Assembly (NCBI GenBank): GCA_017483305.1
Contig: JAFULC010000062.1
Location: 1 to 46,905, forward strand
Length of the DNA: 46,905 bases
From: Clostridia bacterium
GTDB lineage: Bacteria > Bacillota > Clostridia > Oscillospirales > CAG-272
Reading direction: 5' to 3'
A model generated the notes under the pieces. That model was not told where the DNA came from and ran no database searches. It worked only from the letters and a program-made list of their open reading frames with translations. Position numbers and translations under genes: made by a program. This document shows, piece after piece, positions 22,832 through 32,545 of this stretch. Positions within the stretch are counted from its first letter, which is position 1. Every line of letters begins with the position of its first letter.

Positions 22832-25735
22832 TTATCTCTCGATCTCCTCCATCACGAATGCCTCGAGAATATCGCCTTCCTTGATGTCGTTGAATCTTTC
22901 GAGACCGACACCGCACTCGTAGCCCTGAGCTACCTCCTTGGCATCGTCCTTGAATCTCTTGAGCGACGAGATCTTATCCTCGAAGATGACCACGCCGTCA
23001 CGGACGACACGGATCTGCGCATTTCTCGCGATCTTACCGTCAAGGATATACGAGCCTGCGATCGTACCGACGTTGGGTACGTGGATGGTCTGACGGACCT
23101 CGGCATGACCGAGAAGGTTCTCGCGGAACTTGGGAGCAAGCATACCCTTCATCGCTGCCTCGATCTCCTCGATGCACTGATAAATGACACGGTACATTCT
23201 CATATCAACGCCCTGTCTCTCGGCAGAGTCAAGCGCCGCCTTATCGGGACGGACGTTAAATCCGACGATGATCGCGTTGGATGCCGCCGCGAAGGTAACG
23301 TCGCCCTCGGTAATTCCTCCGACTGCGGAGTGAATAACGTTGACTCTTACCTCCTCGTTTGCCAGCTTGACAAGCGATGCCTTGACCGCCTCGGCAGAGC
23401 CTACAACGTCTGCCTTGACGATGATATTGAGATCCTTGATACCCTCGCTGATCTGAGCGAACAGGTCGTTAAGGTTTGCTCTTGCGTTAGCCTTGAAGTA
23501 TTCCTCCTTAGCCTTGGACCTTCTCTGATCCGCAAGCTCTCTTGCCATTCTCTCGTCCTCAACTGCCGCGAACTCGTCGCCTGCGGTGGGAACCTCGGCA
23601 AGACCGATGATCTCAACGGGAACCGAAGGACCTGCGACCTTGAGAAGCTTGCCGTTATGGTCGGTCATAGCTCTGACACGTCCTACGGACGTACCTGCGA
23701 TAACGATATCTCCGTTATGAAGCGTACCGTTCTGAACAAGGACGGTAGCAACGGGACCGCGTCCCTTGTCGAGCTTTGCCTCGATGACAAGACCCTTTGC
23801 GCGTCTGTTGGGGTTAGCCTTGAGCTCCTTGACCTCTGCTACGAGCAGGACGTTCTCGAGAAGCTCCTCTATACCCATTCTCGTGAGTGCGGATACAGGA
23901 ACGCAGATAACGTCGCCGCCCCACTCCTCAGGAACGAGGTCATACTTGGTAAGCTCCTGCTTGACCGCATCGGGATTTGCAGTGGGCTTATCCATCTTAT
24001 TGATAGCAACTATAATGTCTACTCCTGCCGCCTTGGCGTGATTGATCGCCTCGACAGTCTGGGGCATGATGCCGTCGTCTGCCGCTACGACAAGGATAGC
24101 TATATCCGTGGACTGTGCGCCGCGGGCACGCATTGCGGTGAACGCCTCGTGTCCGGGGGTGTCGAGGAAGGTGATGTCCTGACCGTTGATCTTTACTCTG
24201 TAAGCACCGATGTGCTGGGTAATACCGCCCGCCTCTCCGGTGGTTACGTTGGTGTGTCTGATAGCGTCAAGAAGCGAGGTCTTACCGTGGTCAACGTGTC
24301 CCATTACGCAGACGACGGGAGCACGGGTCTCGAGCTGCTCGGGAGCATCCTCGGTCTCGTCAAAGAGCTTTTCCTCGATAGTAACGACTACTGCCTTTTC
24401 GGGCTCTGCTCCGCACTCGACGGCAACGAGCGCCGCGGTGTCGAAGTCAATGGTCTGGTTGGCGGTTGCCATTGCGCCGAGAAGCATCAGCTTCTTGATG
24501 ACCTCACCGACGGTGACCTTGAGCATTGCCGCGAGATCGCTGACGATGATCTCCTCGGGGATCTGCACCTTCAAGGGACCCTTGATGATGGTCACGGGCT
24601 GCTTCTGCTCGGGCTTTCCGCCCTTCTTGCCGTTCTTGCCCTTGCCGCCGAAGCTGTTTTCCTGTCTCGACTGGTTCTGCTGCTTCTTGAGCTTCTGATT
24701 TCCGCCGCGGAAGTCTCTCTCGTTTTCGGAAACGAAGGTATCGAGCTTCTCGTCGTACTTGGAAAGATCTACGCTTGAGGTACGGATATCGACGGTCTTT
24801 GCCGCGCCCTTCTTACTGGTACCGTCGCCGCCCTTGGGGGTCTGTGCGCGGACTATAGCCTGAGGCTGAAACTTCTCTCTGGGTGCGGAGGGGATATAAT
24901 CGTCCTTATCCATTCCGTTTCTGTTATTGTTGAACTGAGGCTTCTGAGGCTTGCGGTCGTCTCTTCTCTGAGGTGCCGCCTGTCTGTCGAAGTTAGGCGT
25001 ACCCATACGCGAGAAACGGTCGTTTGTCTGCGGCTGGTTACGCTGCTGAGTCTGCTGACCCTGGGGTCTCTGCTCAAACGCGGGCTTGTCGCGACGGGGA
25101 GCTTCGGTCCTTCTATTGTTATTGTCAGGTCTCTGTCTATTGTCCTGATTGCCGCCCTGTGCAGCTCTCTGCGCCGCCTTCTGCTGTGCCGCCTTTTCAA
25201 TTGCTGCCGCACGTGCAAGCGCCTCTGCTCTGTCGACCTTGGGCTGAGTCTTTACAGCGGGAGCAGCCGCTTCGGGAGCCTTCTTTTCTTCCTTGTTGTC
25301 CTTCTTAGGCTCGGATTCTGTCTTGGCAGCGACAGTCTCCTTTACCTTGTTTTCGGGCTGTGCCGCCTTCTCGCTCTTGGGAGAGGGCTTCTCGCTCTTA
25401 TTCGGTTTTTCTGCCGATTCTGCCTTTGCAGGCTCCTCGGTCTTCTTTTCCTCGACGGCAATCTCCTTCGCGGGCTCTGCCTTTGCGGGAGCCTTTTTCT
25501 CCACCTTTTCAAGCTTGGAGGGGATGAAGGTCACTCCGTCTATATAATCGTCGATTCCTTCGATCTGATATGCCGACGTGAGTGCGTCGAAAAGAACGTC
25601 GAACTCGTGAGGCTCAAGCGCCTTCTGAGTCTTCAGCTCGATTCCCTTTCCCGCCATTATGTCGGTTATTTCCTTGCTTTTAAGATTGAGGTCCTTTGCA
25701 AGTTGATTTGCTTTGATCTGAGGTTTTACTGCCAT
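22832..25735 (-). CDS. infB: Translation initiation factor IF-2
   Basis: GTPase of 967 aa that places initiator tRNA on the 30S subunit. The N-terminus has an IF2_N domain ([21 protein letters not shown]), then a very long low-complexity stretch of about 350 residues: first Lys/Glu/Ala-rich, then Arg/Gln/Asn/Pro-rich. The G domain starts at about residue 479 with [10 protein letters not shown], followed by DTPGHEAFT and NKMDKP. Domains II-IV follow, including the C-terminal [17 protein letters not shown]. It is the last gene of rimP-nusA-ylxR-ylxQ-infB; AAAGG is rather far from the start codon, but the family N-terminus fits. Confidence 0.97.
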   Translation of the reverse strand: MAVKPQIKANQLAKDLNLKSKEITDIMAGKGIELKTQKALEPHEFDVLFDALTSAYQIEGIDDYIDGVTFIPSKLEKVEKKAPAKAEPAKEIAVEEKKTEEPAKAESAEKPNKSEKPSPKSEKAAQPENKVKETVAAKTESEPKKDNKEEKKAPEAAAPAVKTQPKVDRAEALARAAAIEKAAQQKAAQRAAQGGNQDNRQRPDNNNRRTEAPRRDKPAFEQRPQGQQTQQRNQPQTNDRFSRMGTPNFDRQAAPQRRDDRKPQKPQFNNNRNGMDKDDYIPSAPREKFQPQAIVRAQTPKGGDGTSKKGAAKTVDIRTSSVDLSKYDEKLDTFVSENERDFRGGNQKLKKQQNQSRQENSFGGKGKNGKKGGKPEQKQPVTIIKGPLKVQIPEEIIVSDLAAMLKVTVGEVIKKLMLLGAMATANQTIDFDTAALVAVECGAEPEKAVVVTIEEKLFDETEDAPEQLETRAPVVCVMGHVDHGKTSLLDAIRHTNVTTGEAGGITQHIGAYRVKINGQDITFLDTPGHEAFTAMRARGAQSTDIAILVVAADDGIMPQTVEAINHAKAAGVDIIVAINKMDKPTANPDAVKQELTKYDLVPEEWGGDVICVPVSALTRMGIEELLENVLLVAEVKELKANPNRRAKGLVIEAKLDKGRGPVATVLVQNGTLHNGDIVIAGTSVGRVRAMTDHNGKLLKVAGPSVPVEIIGLAEVPTAGDEFAAVEDERMARELADQRRSKAKEEYFKANARANLNDLFAQISEGIKDLNIIVKADVVGSAEAVKASLVKLANEEVRVNVIHSAVGGITEGDVTFAAASNAIIVGFNVRPDKAALDSAERQGVDMRMYRVIYQCIEEIEAAMKGMLAPKFRENLLGHAEVRQTIHVPNVGTIAGSYILDGKIARNAQIRVVRDGVVIFEDKISSLKRFKDDAKEVAQGYECGVGLERFNDIKEGDILEAFVMEEIER

Positions 25736-25772
25736 AAATTATACCCATACCTTTCCGGTTTACTGCAAAATT

Positions 25773-26129
25773 TTAATTGTCCTCGGGAAGCTTTCCAAGG
25801 ATCGCGCGGCAAAAGCCTTTATCTGCTACAGCCACCGCCGCGACCGCACTCTTACCGACCGCTCTGCCCAATATCTCGCAGGTCGACTCGATTCTGACGT
25901 GCTTCACTTTATAATATATGCACTTATCGCTGATTTTTTTATGCGTATTGTCCGACGTATCCGACGCCTCGATAACGATGAGATCGGGTTCGTCCTCCGT
26001 GCCGCGTGATTTCGCCTGCTTTTGTGCGCGCTTCTGTAAATGCTCGCATATCATCGGCGTGCCGATGACCGTCTTGCCCGCTCTTTTACAGATGCCGACA
26101 AGTCCAAGCAGATTCTTTTCGTCAGCCAT
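25773..26129 (-). CDS. ylxQ: L7Ae/L30e-family ribosomal-associated protein YlxQ
   Basis: 118-aa RNA-binding protein of the L7Ae/L30e/S12e/Gadd45 superfamily; the B. subtilis YlxQ binds kink-turn RNA. Seen here: KNLLGLVGICKRAGKTVIGTPM at the N-terminus and CEILGRAVGKSAVAAVAVADKGF at the C-terminus, both typical. A central acidic insert (RGTEDEPDLIVIEASDTSDNTHKK) separates them. It overlaps the end of ylxR by 8 nt, with GGAGG placed inside ylxR, so it is translationally coupled. Confidence 0.9.
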   Translation of the reverse strand: MADEKNLLGLVGICKRAGKTVIGTPMICEHLQKRAQKQAKSRGTEDEPDLIVIEASDTSDNTHKKISDKCIYYKVKHVRIESTCEILGRAVGKSAVAAVAVADKGFCRAILGKLPEDN

Positions 26130-26415
26130 TATTTTCAGCCTCCGAAATGCTCTTTTCCATCGCGTCGTAGATCTCCTCGGGGAGCTTTACCTCGAGAATG
26201 TTCTCTATTCTCTTGGATTTTCTCGCCTTGGCAAAGCAGGTCTTCTTGGGGCAAATATACGCTCCTCTGCCTGACCTTTTGCCGACGAAATCAAGCTCGA
26301 TCTCTCCCTCGGGGGTTCTGACGACTCTGATCATTTCGCGCTTCGGCTTATGCTCGTTGCATCCGAGACACTGGCGCATCGGGATCTTACGCGTTTTCTG
26401 ATTATTATTTTCCAT
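26122..26415 (-). CDS. ylxR: YlxR/RnpM family RNA-binding protein (DUF448)
   Basis: 97 aa. The signatures are RQCLGCNEHKPKREMIRVVR and GRGAYICPKKTCFAKARKSK, with the conserved GRGAYIC motif and Cys pairs. The B. subtilis homologue (RnpM) has been reported to bind and modulate RNase P RNA. It sits between nusA and ylxQ in the usual order. The ribosome binding site is weak, so it probably depends on translation of nusA. Confidence 0.93.
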   Translation of the reverse strand: MENNNQKTRKIPMRQCLGCNEHKPKREMIRVVRTPEGEIELDFVGKRSGRGAYICPKKTCFAKARKSKRIENILEVKLPEEIYDAMEKSISEAENNG

Positions 26416-26442
26416 TTTTACAAACTTTTTTCAAAAGCTTTA

Positions 26443-27495
26443 TCAAAGGTTTCTGGGAGCCTTCTCGAGTCCCTCTGCATTGATATCGATCTTGATACCC
26501 GTAAGTCTTGCCGCAAGGCGAACGTTCTGTCCCTCCTTACCGATCGCCAGAGAGAGCTGGTCGGGAGAAACTACAACGCGGCAGAATCTTTCGCTTTCCA
26601 TCTCTGCGGAGATTACGGTTGCGGGAGAGAGCGCCGCAGTTACGTACTGTGCGGGATCCTCGCTATACTTGACGATATCGATCTTCTCGCCGCCAAGCTC
26701 GTTAAGAATGCTGTCAATTCTCATTCCGTGAGCACCGATACAAGCGCCGACCGCGTCAACGCTCTCGTCTCTGGAGTAGACTGCGATCTTAGTTCTCGAG
26801 CCTGCTTCTCTCGAAACGCCCTTGATTACTACGATACCGTCCGTGATCTCGGGGATCTCAAGCTCAAACATACGTCTTACAAGACCCGAATGGACTCTCG
26901 AAAGAGTGACCAGCGGTCCGCGAAGCTCCTTGTTGACCTCCTGAATGAACACCTTGATCTTGTCGCCGACCTCATAATATTCGCCGGGGATCTGCTCGGA
27001 GCGAAGAAGAGTTGCAAAGCCGTTGCCTGTATCGAGAAGGATGTTGCCTGTCTCGTAGTCTATCTTCTGAACGGTTGCGGTGATGATCTCCTCACGCTTG
27101 GACTCATACGCCTCCTGCATAGCTCTGTGCTCGCCCTCGCGTATGCCCTGAATGATAACCGACTTTGCCGCGCCTGCGGAGAGACGGCGGAAATTCTTGG
27201 TCTTTACTTCAAATTCGACAGTACCGCCGAGAACGTTTCTTCTGCTCATAGCCTTTGCGTCTACGAGAGAGATCTGTGTAGCGGGATCCTCCACTACCTC
27301 GACGACCTCCTTCTGCTGAAATACTCTTACGTCCTTTTTAGCAGGGTCGATGTGCACTCTTACGTTAGTATTGTTTCCGTATTCCTTTTTAAATGCGGAT
27401 ACCAGCGCTGCCTCGATCTTTTCGATCATATACGCCTGGGGAATACCCTTTTCCTTTTCAAGAAGCTCAAGTGCTGTAAAAAACTCTGTGTTCAT
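26443..27495 (-). CDS. nusA: Transcription termination/antitermination factor NusA
   Basis: RNA polymerase-associated factor of 350 aa. Domains in order: NusA N-terminal domain (MNTEFFTALELLEKEKGIPQ), S1 domain (about 135-200, with VQKIDYETGNILLD), KH1 and KH2 (AYSRDESVDAVGACIGAHGMRID and VSPDQLSLAIGKEGQNVRLAARLTG in part). The acidic C-terminal repeats of proteobacterial NusA are absent, as usual in Firmicutes. ATG 27495 was preferred over 27555 because the family starts MN(K/T)EF with GGA just upstream. Confidence 0.96.
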   Translation of the reverse strand: MNTEFFTALELLEKEKGIPQAYMIEKIEAALVSAFKKEYGNNTNVRVHIDPAKKDVRVFQQKEVVEVVEDPATQISLVDAKAMSRRNVLGGTVEFEVKTKNFRRLSAGAAKSVIIQGIREGEHRAMQEAYESKREEIITATVQKIDYETGNILLDTGNGFATLLRSEQIPGEYYEVGDKIKVFIQEVNKELRGPLVTLSRVHSGLVRRMFELEIPEITDGIVVIKGVSREAGSRTKIAVYSRDESVDAVGACIGAHGMRIDSILNELGGEKIDIVKYSEDPAQYVTAALSPATVISAEMESERFCRVVVSPDQLSLAIGKEGQNVRLAARLTGIKIDINAEGLEKAPRNL

Positions 27496-27562
27496 TTGAT
27501 CCAAAAATCCTTTCAATCGTTGTACGTTTATAATGCTTATTTTTTCTTCAGTCAATTACCGA

Positions 27563-28045
27563 TTACGATTTGCTGAAATCATAATAGGTGGCGATCTTTG
27601 CTATCTCGTCGGGCTTGAAGCTGAGCTTCTCTTTTCCCGATGAAATAACGATGTTATCCTGCTCGTCGTAGCCGCAGAGCACTCCGCGGAAGGACTTTGA
27701 GCCGTTTTTTGCCGCGTAGAGCTTGACCTCAACGTCCCAGCCCTCGCACGCCTCGATATGAGCCGACGTTTTCAGCTCGCGCTCGATTCCGGGGGAGGAG
27801 ACCTCGAGGATATAAGCCTCGCTGATGGGGTCTGCCTCGTCAAGAATGGGGTCTATTGCTCTGTGAAACCTTTCGCAATCCTCTATCGTGATGCCCTCCT
27901 CGTTATCGAGCGTGATACGAAGATATTTATCCGCGCCCTCCTTGACGAACTCGACGTCCCAGAGGTAATAGCCCATTTCGTCTGCCGTTTGTGCGACAAG
28001 ATCCTTTACAACAGAGGCGATATTTTTGTTTCCGTTAGATTTCAT
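27563..28045 (-). CDS. rimP: Ribosome maturation factor RimP
   Basis: 160-aa 30S assembly factor. Recognisable blocks: GYYLWDVEFVKEGADKYLRITLD, GITIEDCERFHRAIDPILDE and YILEVSSPGIERELKT, then the C-terminal SH3-like domain. It is the first gene of the rimP-nusA-ylxR-ylxQ-infB operon. AAAGGA is about 17 nt from the ATG, so the start is less firm than the identity. The promoter is at 28142-28170 and the leader contains a stable hairpin. Confidence 0.95.
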   Translation of the reverse strand: MKSNGNKNIASVVKDLVAQTADEMGYYLWDVEFVKEGADKYLRITLDNEEGITIEDCERFHRAIDPILDEADPISEAYILEVSSPGIERELKTSAHIEACEGWDVEVKLYAAKNGSKSFRGVLCGYDEQDNIVISSGKEKLSFKPDEIAKIATYYDFSKS

Positions 28046-28091
28046 ACACTTATGACCAAATTCCTTTCCTGACTTGTTGCAGGGTAAAATT

Positions 28092-28117
28092 TAGGAGTGG
28101 ATCTCTCAACCCACTCC
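28092..28117 (-). promoter_or_regulatory. Leader hairpin of the rimP-infB operon
   Basis: GGAGTGG and CCCACTCC arms around CTCTC-like loop sequence, between promoter and rimP. Possible attenuator or stabiliser; there is no clear T run after it. Confidence 0.5.
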
Positions 28118-28141
28118 AGCATACTCTATACACTACACCGC

Positions 28142-28170
28142 ATTATACCACACTTTTTCTTAAATTGCAA
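28142..28170 (-). promoter_or_regulatory. Promoter of the rimP-nusA-ylxR-ylxQ-infB operon
   Basis: Minus-strand TTGCAA (28170-28165), 17-nt spacer, TATAAT (28147-28142). Confidence 0.7.
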
Positions 28171-28313
28171 TAGTTTTTCAAAATTTTTTCAAAAAATATT
28201 CGTTTTGTTTGACTTTTTCAGGATCAACGGGCGCAAAAGACACGGACAAGCTCTTTTTTGATCAAAATATTTCATTAAATATATATAAAACTGATCAAAT
28301 TTGCAAAATTCTG
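28171..28313. other. AT-rich divergent intergenic region
   Basis: No gene is present. It has A/T runs, a TTTGCAAAATT stretch and two TGATCAAA repeats (about 28258 and 28292). No cluster of DnaA-box-like TTATCCACA is seen. It separates the divergent rimP and yybS operons. Confidence 0.5.
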
Positions 28314-28342
28314 TTTACAAAACCGCTTTTATATGATATAAT
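28314..28342 (+). promoter_or_regulatory. Promoter of the yybS-gdpP-rplI-dnaB operon
   Basis: TTTACA at 28314-28319, 17-nt spacer, TATAAT at 28337-28342. Confidence 0.8.
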
Positions 28343-28386
28343 GTTATAACGTATGATTATTGGCATTAATGCGGAAAGGAGTTGCT

Positions 28387-29610
28387 ATGAACGGATACGG
28401 ATCAGGTGTGCGATCTCACACAATAACCAACGGCGAAATCCGAGATCTTCATTACCGTGAAGAAGGAAAGCTGTCTTATACATGCTGCTTTATGCTGTCC
28501 GTGACAGCATTGCTCTTTTCCCTGCTCATTCCGCTGCTCCTTGGCAACTCGCAGACTCATCTTGAGATCTGGGCATGGGCGATGACAGTTGTCTGCGTTT
28601 TGTTCGTTTGGTTTCTGGTCAAAAAGATTCGCTGGACCTTTCTGACAGTGCTTATGAGCCTTATGTTCATTTCGTTTTCGGGGTCTCCGCTTATTCCCGC
28701 GATGCTACTTGGCGCTGTCGTTGGCGTTTGCGCTTACTCTACTCTCGTTTGCGCTTGCGGCAAGAAGAACCTTTCCTTCGTGATCATCACGCCGCTTCTG
28801 ATATACGCCGCCGCGTACGTGCTGACGCTTGACCCCGTAAGATCAATATATTCGCTTGTTTTCATCATACCCGCGCTTGCGCTCGGGTTGGCATCCAAGG
28901 CTGGATCCGACCTCAACAGATCGGTGCTTATTTGCACCGTGGCAACCATCGCCCCCTTGATTGCATTCTTTTCCATTTCTACCTATTCAAGATACGGAGG
29001 CTTTTCATTGGCGGCGATGACAAGTGCAGCTGCCGACATCCGCGCGTTTTTCGGGGACTTTGTCAAGGAATACGTCTCGTTTGTTGGAAAAACCGAGATT
29101 ACAGCGGCGATCCACAGCGAAATTGCAGAGCTGGTCAACTCTTACGTCAATTTAGCTCCCGGGCTTATCGTGGCGATCTGTCTTGCAATATCCTTCGTTA
29201 TTCATTCACTGAAAAACGATCTTTTGGAGAATCAGGGCTACGATCAAAAGGCACTTGTCAAGAGCAGGACGCTTTCGGTCAGCGCTGTGACCGCTCTGGT
29301 CTTCCTTGCGTCGCACATAATGTCGTTTACGACCGATGCTTCTAACAACACCTCGTTTATTGCGGTGGTTTTCGGCAACATTTCGTTTATGCTGATCCCC
29401 TGTCTGGCTCTGACGGGTCTGGGCGCGTTGGCGATCCTGCCGAAAAAGATCGGAATTTTGGGAATAATCCCGATCGCACTGCTGATTATTCTGCTTTTCA
29501 ACCAATTCTCGTCATTTTTCATTCTTCTTGCGCTTGTCGGAGCATGTTTCGTGATCATACGGAATATCGACTCCTGGGCGAAGGAATTTTACAATAAAGG
29601 AGATAACTAA
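28387..29610 (+). CDS. yybS: YybS-like polytopic membrane protein (DUF2232-type)
   Basis: 407 aa with about eight to ten hydrophobic segments and a charged N-terminus. Sequence alone identifies it weakly, but the position directly before gdpP-rplI-dnaB is that of yybS in many Firmicutes, and the size and topology fit. Function unknown. ATG 28387 was chosen, with GGAG about 6 nt upstream; longer frames lack a site. The stop codon TAA overlaps the gdpP ATG by one base, implying translational coupling. Confidence 0.7.
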   Translation: MNGYGSGVRSHTITNGEIRDLHYREEGKLSYTCCFMLSVTALLFSLLIPLLLGNSQTHLEIWAWAMTVVCVLFVWFLVKKIRWTFLTVLMSLMFISFSGSPLIPAMLLGAVVGVCAYSTLVCACGKKNLSFVIITPLLIYAAAYVLTLDPVRSIYSLVFIIPALALGLASKAGSDLNRSVLICTVATIAPLIAFFSISTYSRYGGFSLAAMTSAAADIRAFFGDFVKEYVSFVGKTEITAAIHSEIAELVNSYVNLAPGLIVAICLAISFVIHSLKNDLLENQGYDQKALVKSRTLSVSAVTALVFLASHIMSFTTDASNNTSFIAVVFGNISFMLIPCLALTGLGALAILPKKIGILGIIPIALLIILLFNQFSSFFILLALVGACFVIIRNIDSWAKEFYNKGDN

Positions 29611-31793
29611 TGACTGTTAAATCATCCTCAAGCAATAAGAACTCGTCACAGGCGCGCAGACACGCGAGATTCCATCTCGATCTCTCCGCTCCTATGATCT
29701 TTTGCGTCGTTGAGGCTACCGCGCTCTTCGCGATACTCGCTGCGGTGGGCTTCCATCTTAAAAACAAGCAGACTCTTTCGACGATGATAGTCGTTTTTTC
29801 GGCGTTTTACATTCTTTCGGCGGGCTTTATCTGCCTTTCGTTCGTCATCAAGTCCAATCAGGTCAAGAGGGCGAGAAAGGAAGCGCTCAGGATGGAGACC
29901 GAAATCTACGATATGTTCAGATACGTTATTGATTTTCCGTACCTGATCGCCGACGGCAACGGAAGGGTCAAGCTGATGAACGGCGCGCTCCAGGACATTC
30001 TTGGATACAAGAGTGCTGTCAGCGGAGTCGATCTTTCTGAATTCTGCTCGGTTTCTATGCAATCCATAACCGCCATTGCGAAAAATCGCGACGATTTCGG
30101 AGAAGGCGCTTTTGAGCTCCCTGAGACCGAGACGGTCGTCAACGGCTCAACGATCACACGTCTCGCCGACGGAAGAAGATATGAGGTTGAGGCTTACATA
30201 TTCAAGATGCACGGCGAAAATTACTATTTTACGGTATTCAACGACGTTGAAAATCTGCTTTCTCTTACCGAAAAGGAAAGGAGAGAGAGTCCTGCGGTCG
30301 CGTACATTCTGCTCGACAACCTCAAGGAGCTTGCTCAATACGTTCGCGCGGATTACAGTCTTGCGGCGGCTGAGGTCCAGACCGCTCTCAAGTCCTGGGT
30401 CGCTGATATGAACGGATTTATCGGCGTTTGCGACACCGACAAATTTATTGCTGTCTTCTCCAAGCAGGAGCTGGACAAGCAGATGCAGAACGATTTTGCA
30501 ATCCAGAACAAAATAATGTCCCTGAAGGTCGGCGACAACAGCTTCCCGATCACAGTTTCTATGGGTATCGCAGCGATAAGCGGTTCTCTGCGCGAAAAGG
30601 AGAGAGCTGCCTCCGAGGCACTTGACATCGCAGTCAAGCGCGGCGGTAACCAGATCGCGATCAGACGTGAGGATTCTGCGGGATACTACTTCTTCGGCGG
30701 TACTCACAAGACGATGGAGAACAACACCGCGATCGTTTCGCGAGTCAGCGGAGAGATACTTGAAAAGAAGCTTCGCACCGCAACAGAGGTGCTCATTATG
30801 GGACACGCTAACCCCGACTTCGATTCTATAGGCTCATGTGTAGGCGCGGCGCGCTTTGCGATGTCGGTAATTGAGGACGAGCACAAAAATATCGCTCCCG
30901 AAAACCGTCCCAAAGTCAATATTGTAATCAACAAGGACAACGAATCCTTCAATATCTGCCGCGAGCAGCTCGCCTCACTGGGTATTTACGACGAGATTTT
31001 CATTAATCGAGAGGCCGCTAAGGATCTTGTGACCGCTGACACGGTGCTCATCATCTGCGACGTGAACAATCCCTACATCTATGAGGCGTCCGAGCTGGCA
31101 CAGACCGTTTCCAATATTGCTATTCTCGACCACCACCGCTTAGCGAGCGCTTTGACATTCGAGCCCTTCTTACAGTACGTTGAGGCTACCAAGTCGTCTG
31201 CATCCGAGATCGTTGCGGAGATGTTGCTCCGCAGTAATTTCAGTCAGTCGCTTCTCAAGGAGGAGGCCGAGGTGCTTTTGTCGGGAATCATGCTTGACAC
31301 AAATAACTTTACAAGAAATGCCGGTGCGCAGACCTTTGAGATCACTCATTATCTCTACTCGCGCGGCGCTCATACGACCGTTGTAAGAGAATTCTTCAAC
31401 GAGAGCCTTGAGGAGCTTTTGCTCACGGGCGAATTTGAGTCCAAGGCGAAGATCTATCGCGATCACATCGCGATCACCTGGATCGATGACGACCGCGCCT
31501 CGTCCTCCGAGGACAGAGTCGTTGCCTCCAAGGTGGCGGACAAGCTCCTTCGAATCAAGGGAGTTGAGGCTTCGTTTGCCATGGTTCGCATCGGCGACGA
31601 CGTGGTCATTTCCGGTCGCTCGAAGGGTGCGATCAACGTTCAGCTTATTCTTGAAAAGCTCAAGGGCGGCGGACACTTTGACGTTGCCGGCGCGCAGATC
31701 AGAAATGCCGATCTGCCGAGAGTTCTTGAGATGCTGACCGATGCGATCGACGACTACTACGAATTTGATCACAACGACACAGAGGAAGCGTAA
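29610..31793 (+). CDS. gdpP: GdpP-type cyclic-di-AMP phosphodiesterase
   Basis: Membrane enzyme of 727 aa that hydrolyses the second messenger c-di-AMP. Order: two TM helices (about 32-50 and 58-78), a PAS-like domain (about 100-190), a degenerate GGDEF domain (about 200-350), then a DHH domain with MGHANPDFDSIG (398-408), DVNNPYIY, ILDHHRL (D507, H508, H509) and the DHHA1 motif GGGHFDVAGAQI (G686-H689). All catalytic motifs are intact. AAAGGAG lies before the ATG. It is next to rplI and dnaB in the usual order and links cell-wall and osmotic control to this replication/translation operon. Confidence 0.96.
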   Translation: MTVKSSSSNKNSSQARRHARFHLDLSAPMIFCVVEATALFAILAAVGFHLKNKQTLSTMIVVFSAFYILSAGFICLSFVIKSNQVKRARKEALRMETEIYDMFRYVIDFPYLIADGNGRVKLMNGALQDILGYKSAVSGVDLSEFCSVSMQSITAIAKNRDDFGEGAFELPETETVVNGSTITRLADGRRYEVEAYIFKMHGENYYFTVFNDVENLLSLTEKERRESPAVAYILLDNLKELAQYVRADYSLAAAEVQTALKSWVADMNGFIGVCDTDKFIAVFSKQELDKQMQNDFAIQNKIMSLKVGDNSFPITVSMGIAAISGSLREKERAASEALDIAVKRGGNQIAIRREDSAGYYFFGGTHKTMENNTAIVSRVSGEILEKKLRTATEVLIMGHANPDFDSIGSCVGAARFAMSVIEDEHKNIAPENRPKVNIVINKDNESFNICREQLASLGIYDEIFINREAAKDLVTADTVLIICDVNNPYIYEASELAQTVSNIAILDHHRLASALTFEPFLQYVEATKSSASEIVAEMLLRSNFSQSLLKEEAEVLLSGIMLDTNNFTRNAGAQTFEITHYLYSRGAHTTVVREFFNESLEELLLTGEFESKAKIYRDHIAITWIDDDRASSSEDRVVASKVADKLLRIKGVEASFAMVRIGDDVVISGRSKGAINVQLILEKLKGGGHFDVAGAQIRNADLPRVLEMLTDAIDDYYEFDHNDTEEA

Positions 31794-31852
31794 AATTTCA
31801 GGGCGTTTCAAAATCGCCCCAACACAATAAATAAAGAACAGGAGAACATATT

Positions 31853-32299
31853 ATGAAGGTATTACTTTTAGCTGACGTTAAGGGTCAGGGCAAAAAGGAT
31901 CAGATAGTTGAGGTTTCCGACGGATACGCGCGCAACTTCCTTTTCCCCAAGAAGCTTGCAGTTGCGGCAGACTCCAAAGTGATGAGCGAGGCGAAGAACC
32001 GCGAGGAATCCAAGCAGTTCAGACTCAAGGAGGAAAAGGCAGCGGCAAAGGTGCTTGCCGAAAAGATAAGCTCACTTACCGTTAAGATCACCGCTACCTC
32101 GGGTGCGGACGGCCGTCTTTACGGCTCGGTGACCTCCAAGGACATCGCAGAGGAGCTCAAAAAGCAGCACGCAGTCGAGATAGACAAGAAGAAGCTCGTT
32201 CTCAGCGAAAACATCAAGGCTTACGGCACTTATGAGGTCGAGGTCAAGATATATCCCGAGGTCAGCGCAAAGCTGAAGGTCTCGGTTTGCGAGGGTTAA
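31853..32299 (+). CDS. rplI: 50S ribosomal protein L9
   Basis: 148 aa. The N-terminal domain [36 protein letters not shown] is diagnostic, followed by the long connecting helix and the C-terminal domain ([19 protein letters not shown]). AGGAG lies about 8 nt before the ATG. It sits between gdpP and dnaB as in many Firmicutes. Its TAA stop is the first triplet of the 41-bp repeat array that follows. Confidence 0.98.
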   Translation: MKVLLLADVKGQGKKDQIVEVSDGYARNFLFPKKLAVAADSKVMSEAKNREESKQFRLKEEKAAAKVLAEKISSLTVKITATSGADGRLYGSVTSKDIAEELKKQHAVEIDKKKLVLSENIKAYGTYEVEVKIYPEVSAKLKVSVCEG

Positions 32300-32510
32300 C
32301 CCAAGGGGTAAATCCAAACGAATCTTTCTACGTGGAATAACCCAAAGGGTAAATCCAAGCGAATCGTTCTACGTGGAATAACCCAAGGGGTAAAACCAAA
32401 CGAATCTTTCTACGTGGAGTAACCCAAGGGGTAAATCCAAGCAAATCTTTCTACGTGGAGTAACCTATAGGATTTACTGAGGATTATCCAAGGGTAAATC
32501 CAAACGTTCA
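32297..32510. repeat. 41-bp tandem repeat array between rplI and dnaB
   Basis: Four copies start at 32297, 32338, 32379 and 32420, exactly 41 bp apart. Each begins TAACCCAA(A/G)GGGTAAA(T/A)CCA and ends with TTCTACGTGGA(A/G). Two degenerate partial copies follow near 32461 and 32484. The period is not a multiple of three, so it is not coding. GGATTTAC (32470-32477) pairs with GTAAATCC (32494-32501) at the degenerate end. The dnaB ribosome-binding region ACCCAAAAGGATT resembles the start of the unit. Confidence 0.93.
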
Positions 32511-32545
32511 GATCCCTAAAATAACAACCCAAAAGGATTATTACA

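Noticed and set aside
22802-24778. 658-codon open frame on plus, antisense to infB
   Set aside because: It mirrors infB codons, lacks a ribosome binding site and encodes no recognisable domain; infB on minus is certain.
28171-28386. Chromosomal replication origin
   Set aside because: AT-rich, but no DnaA-box cluster, dnaA or dnaN nearby, and the rRNA orientation at the right end does not fit.
32297-32510. CRISPR array
   Set aside because: Units are contiguous 41-bp repeats with no unique spacers and no cas genes in the window.
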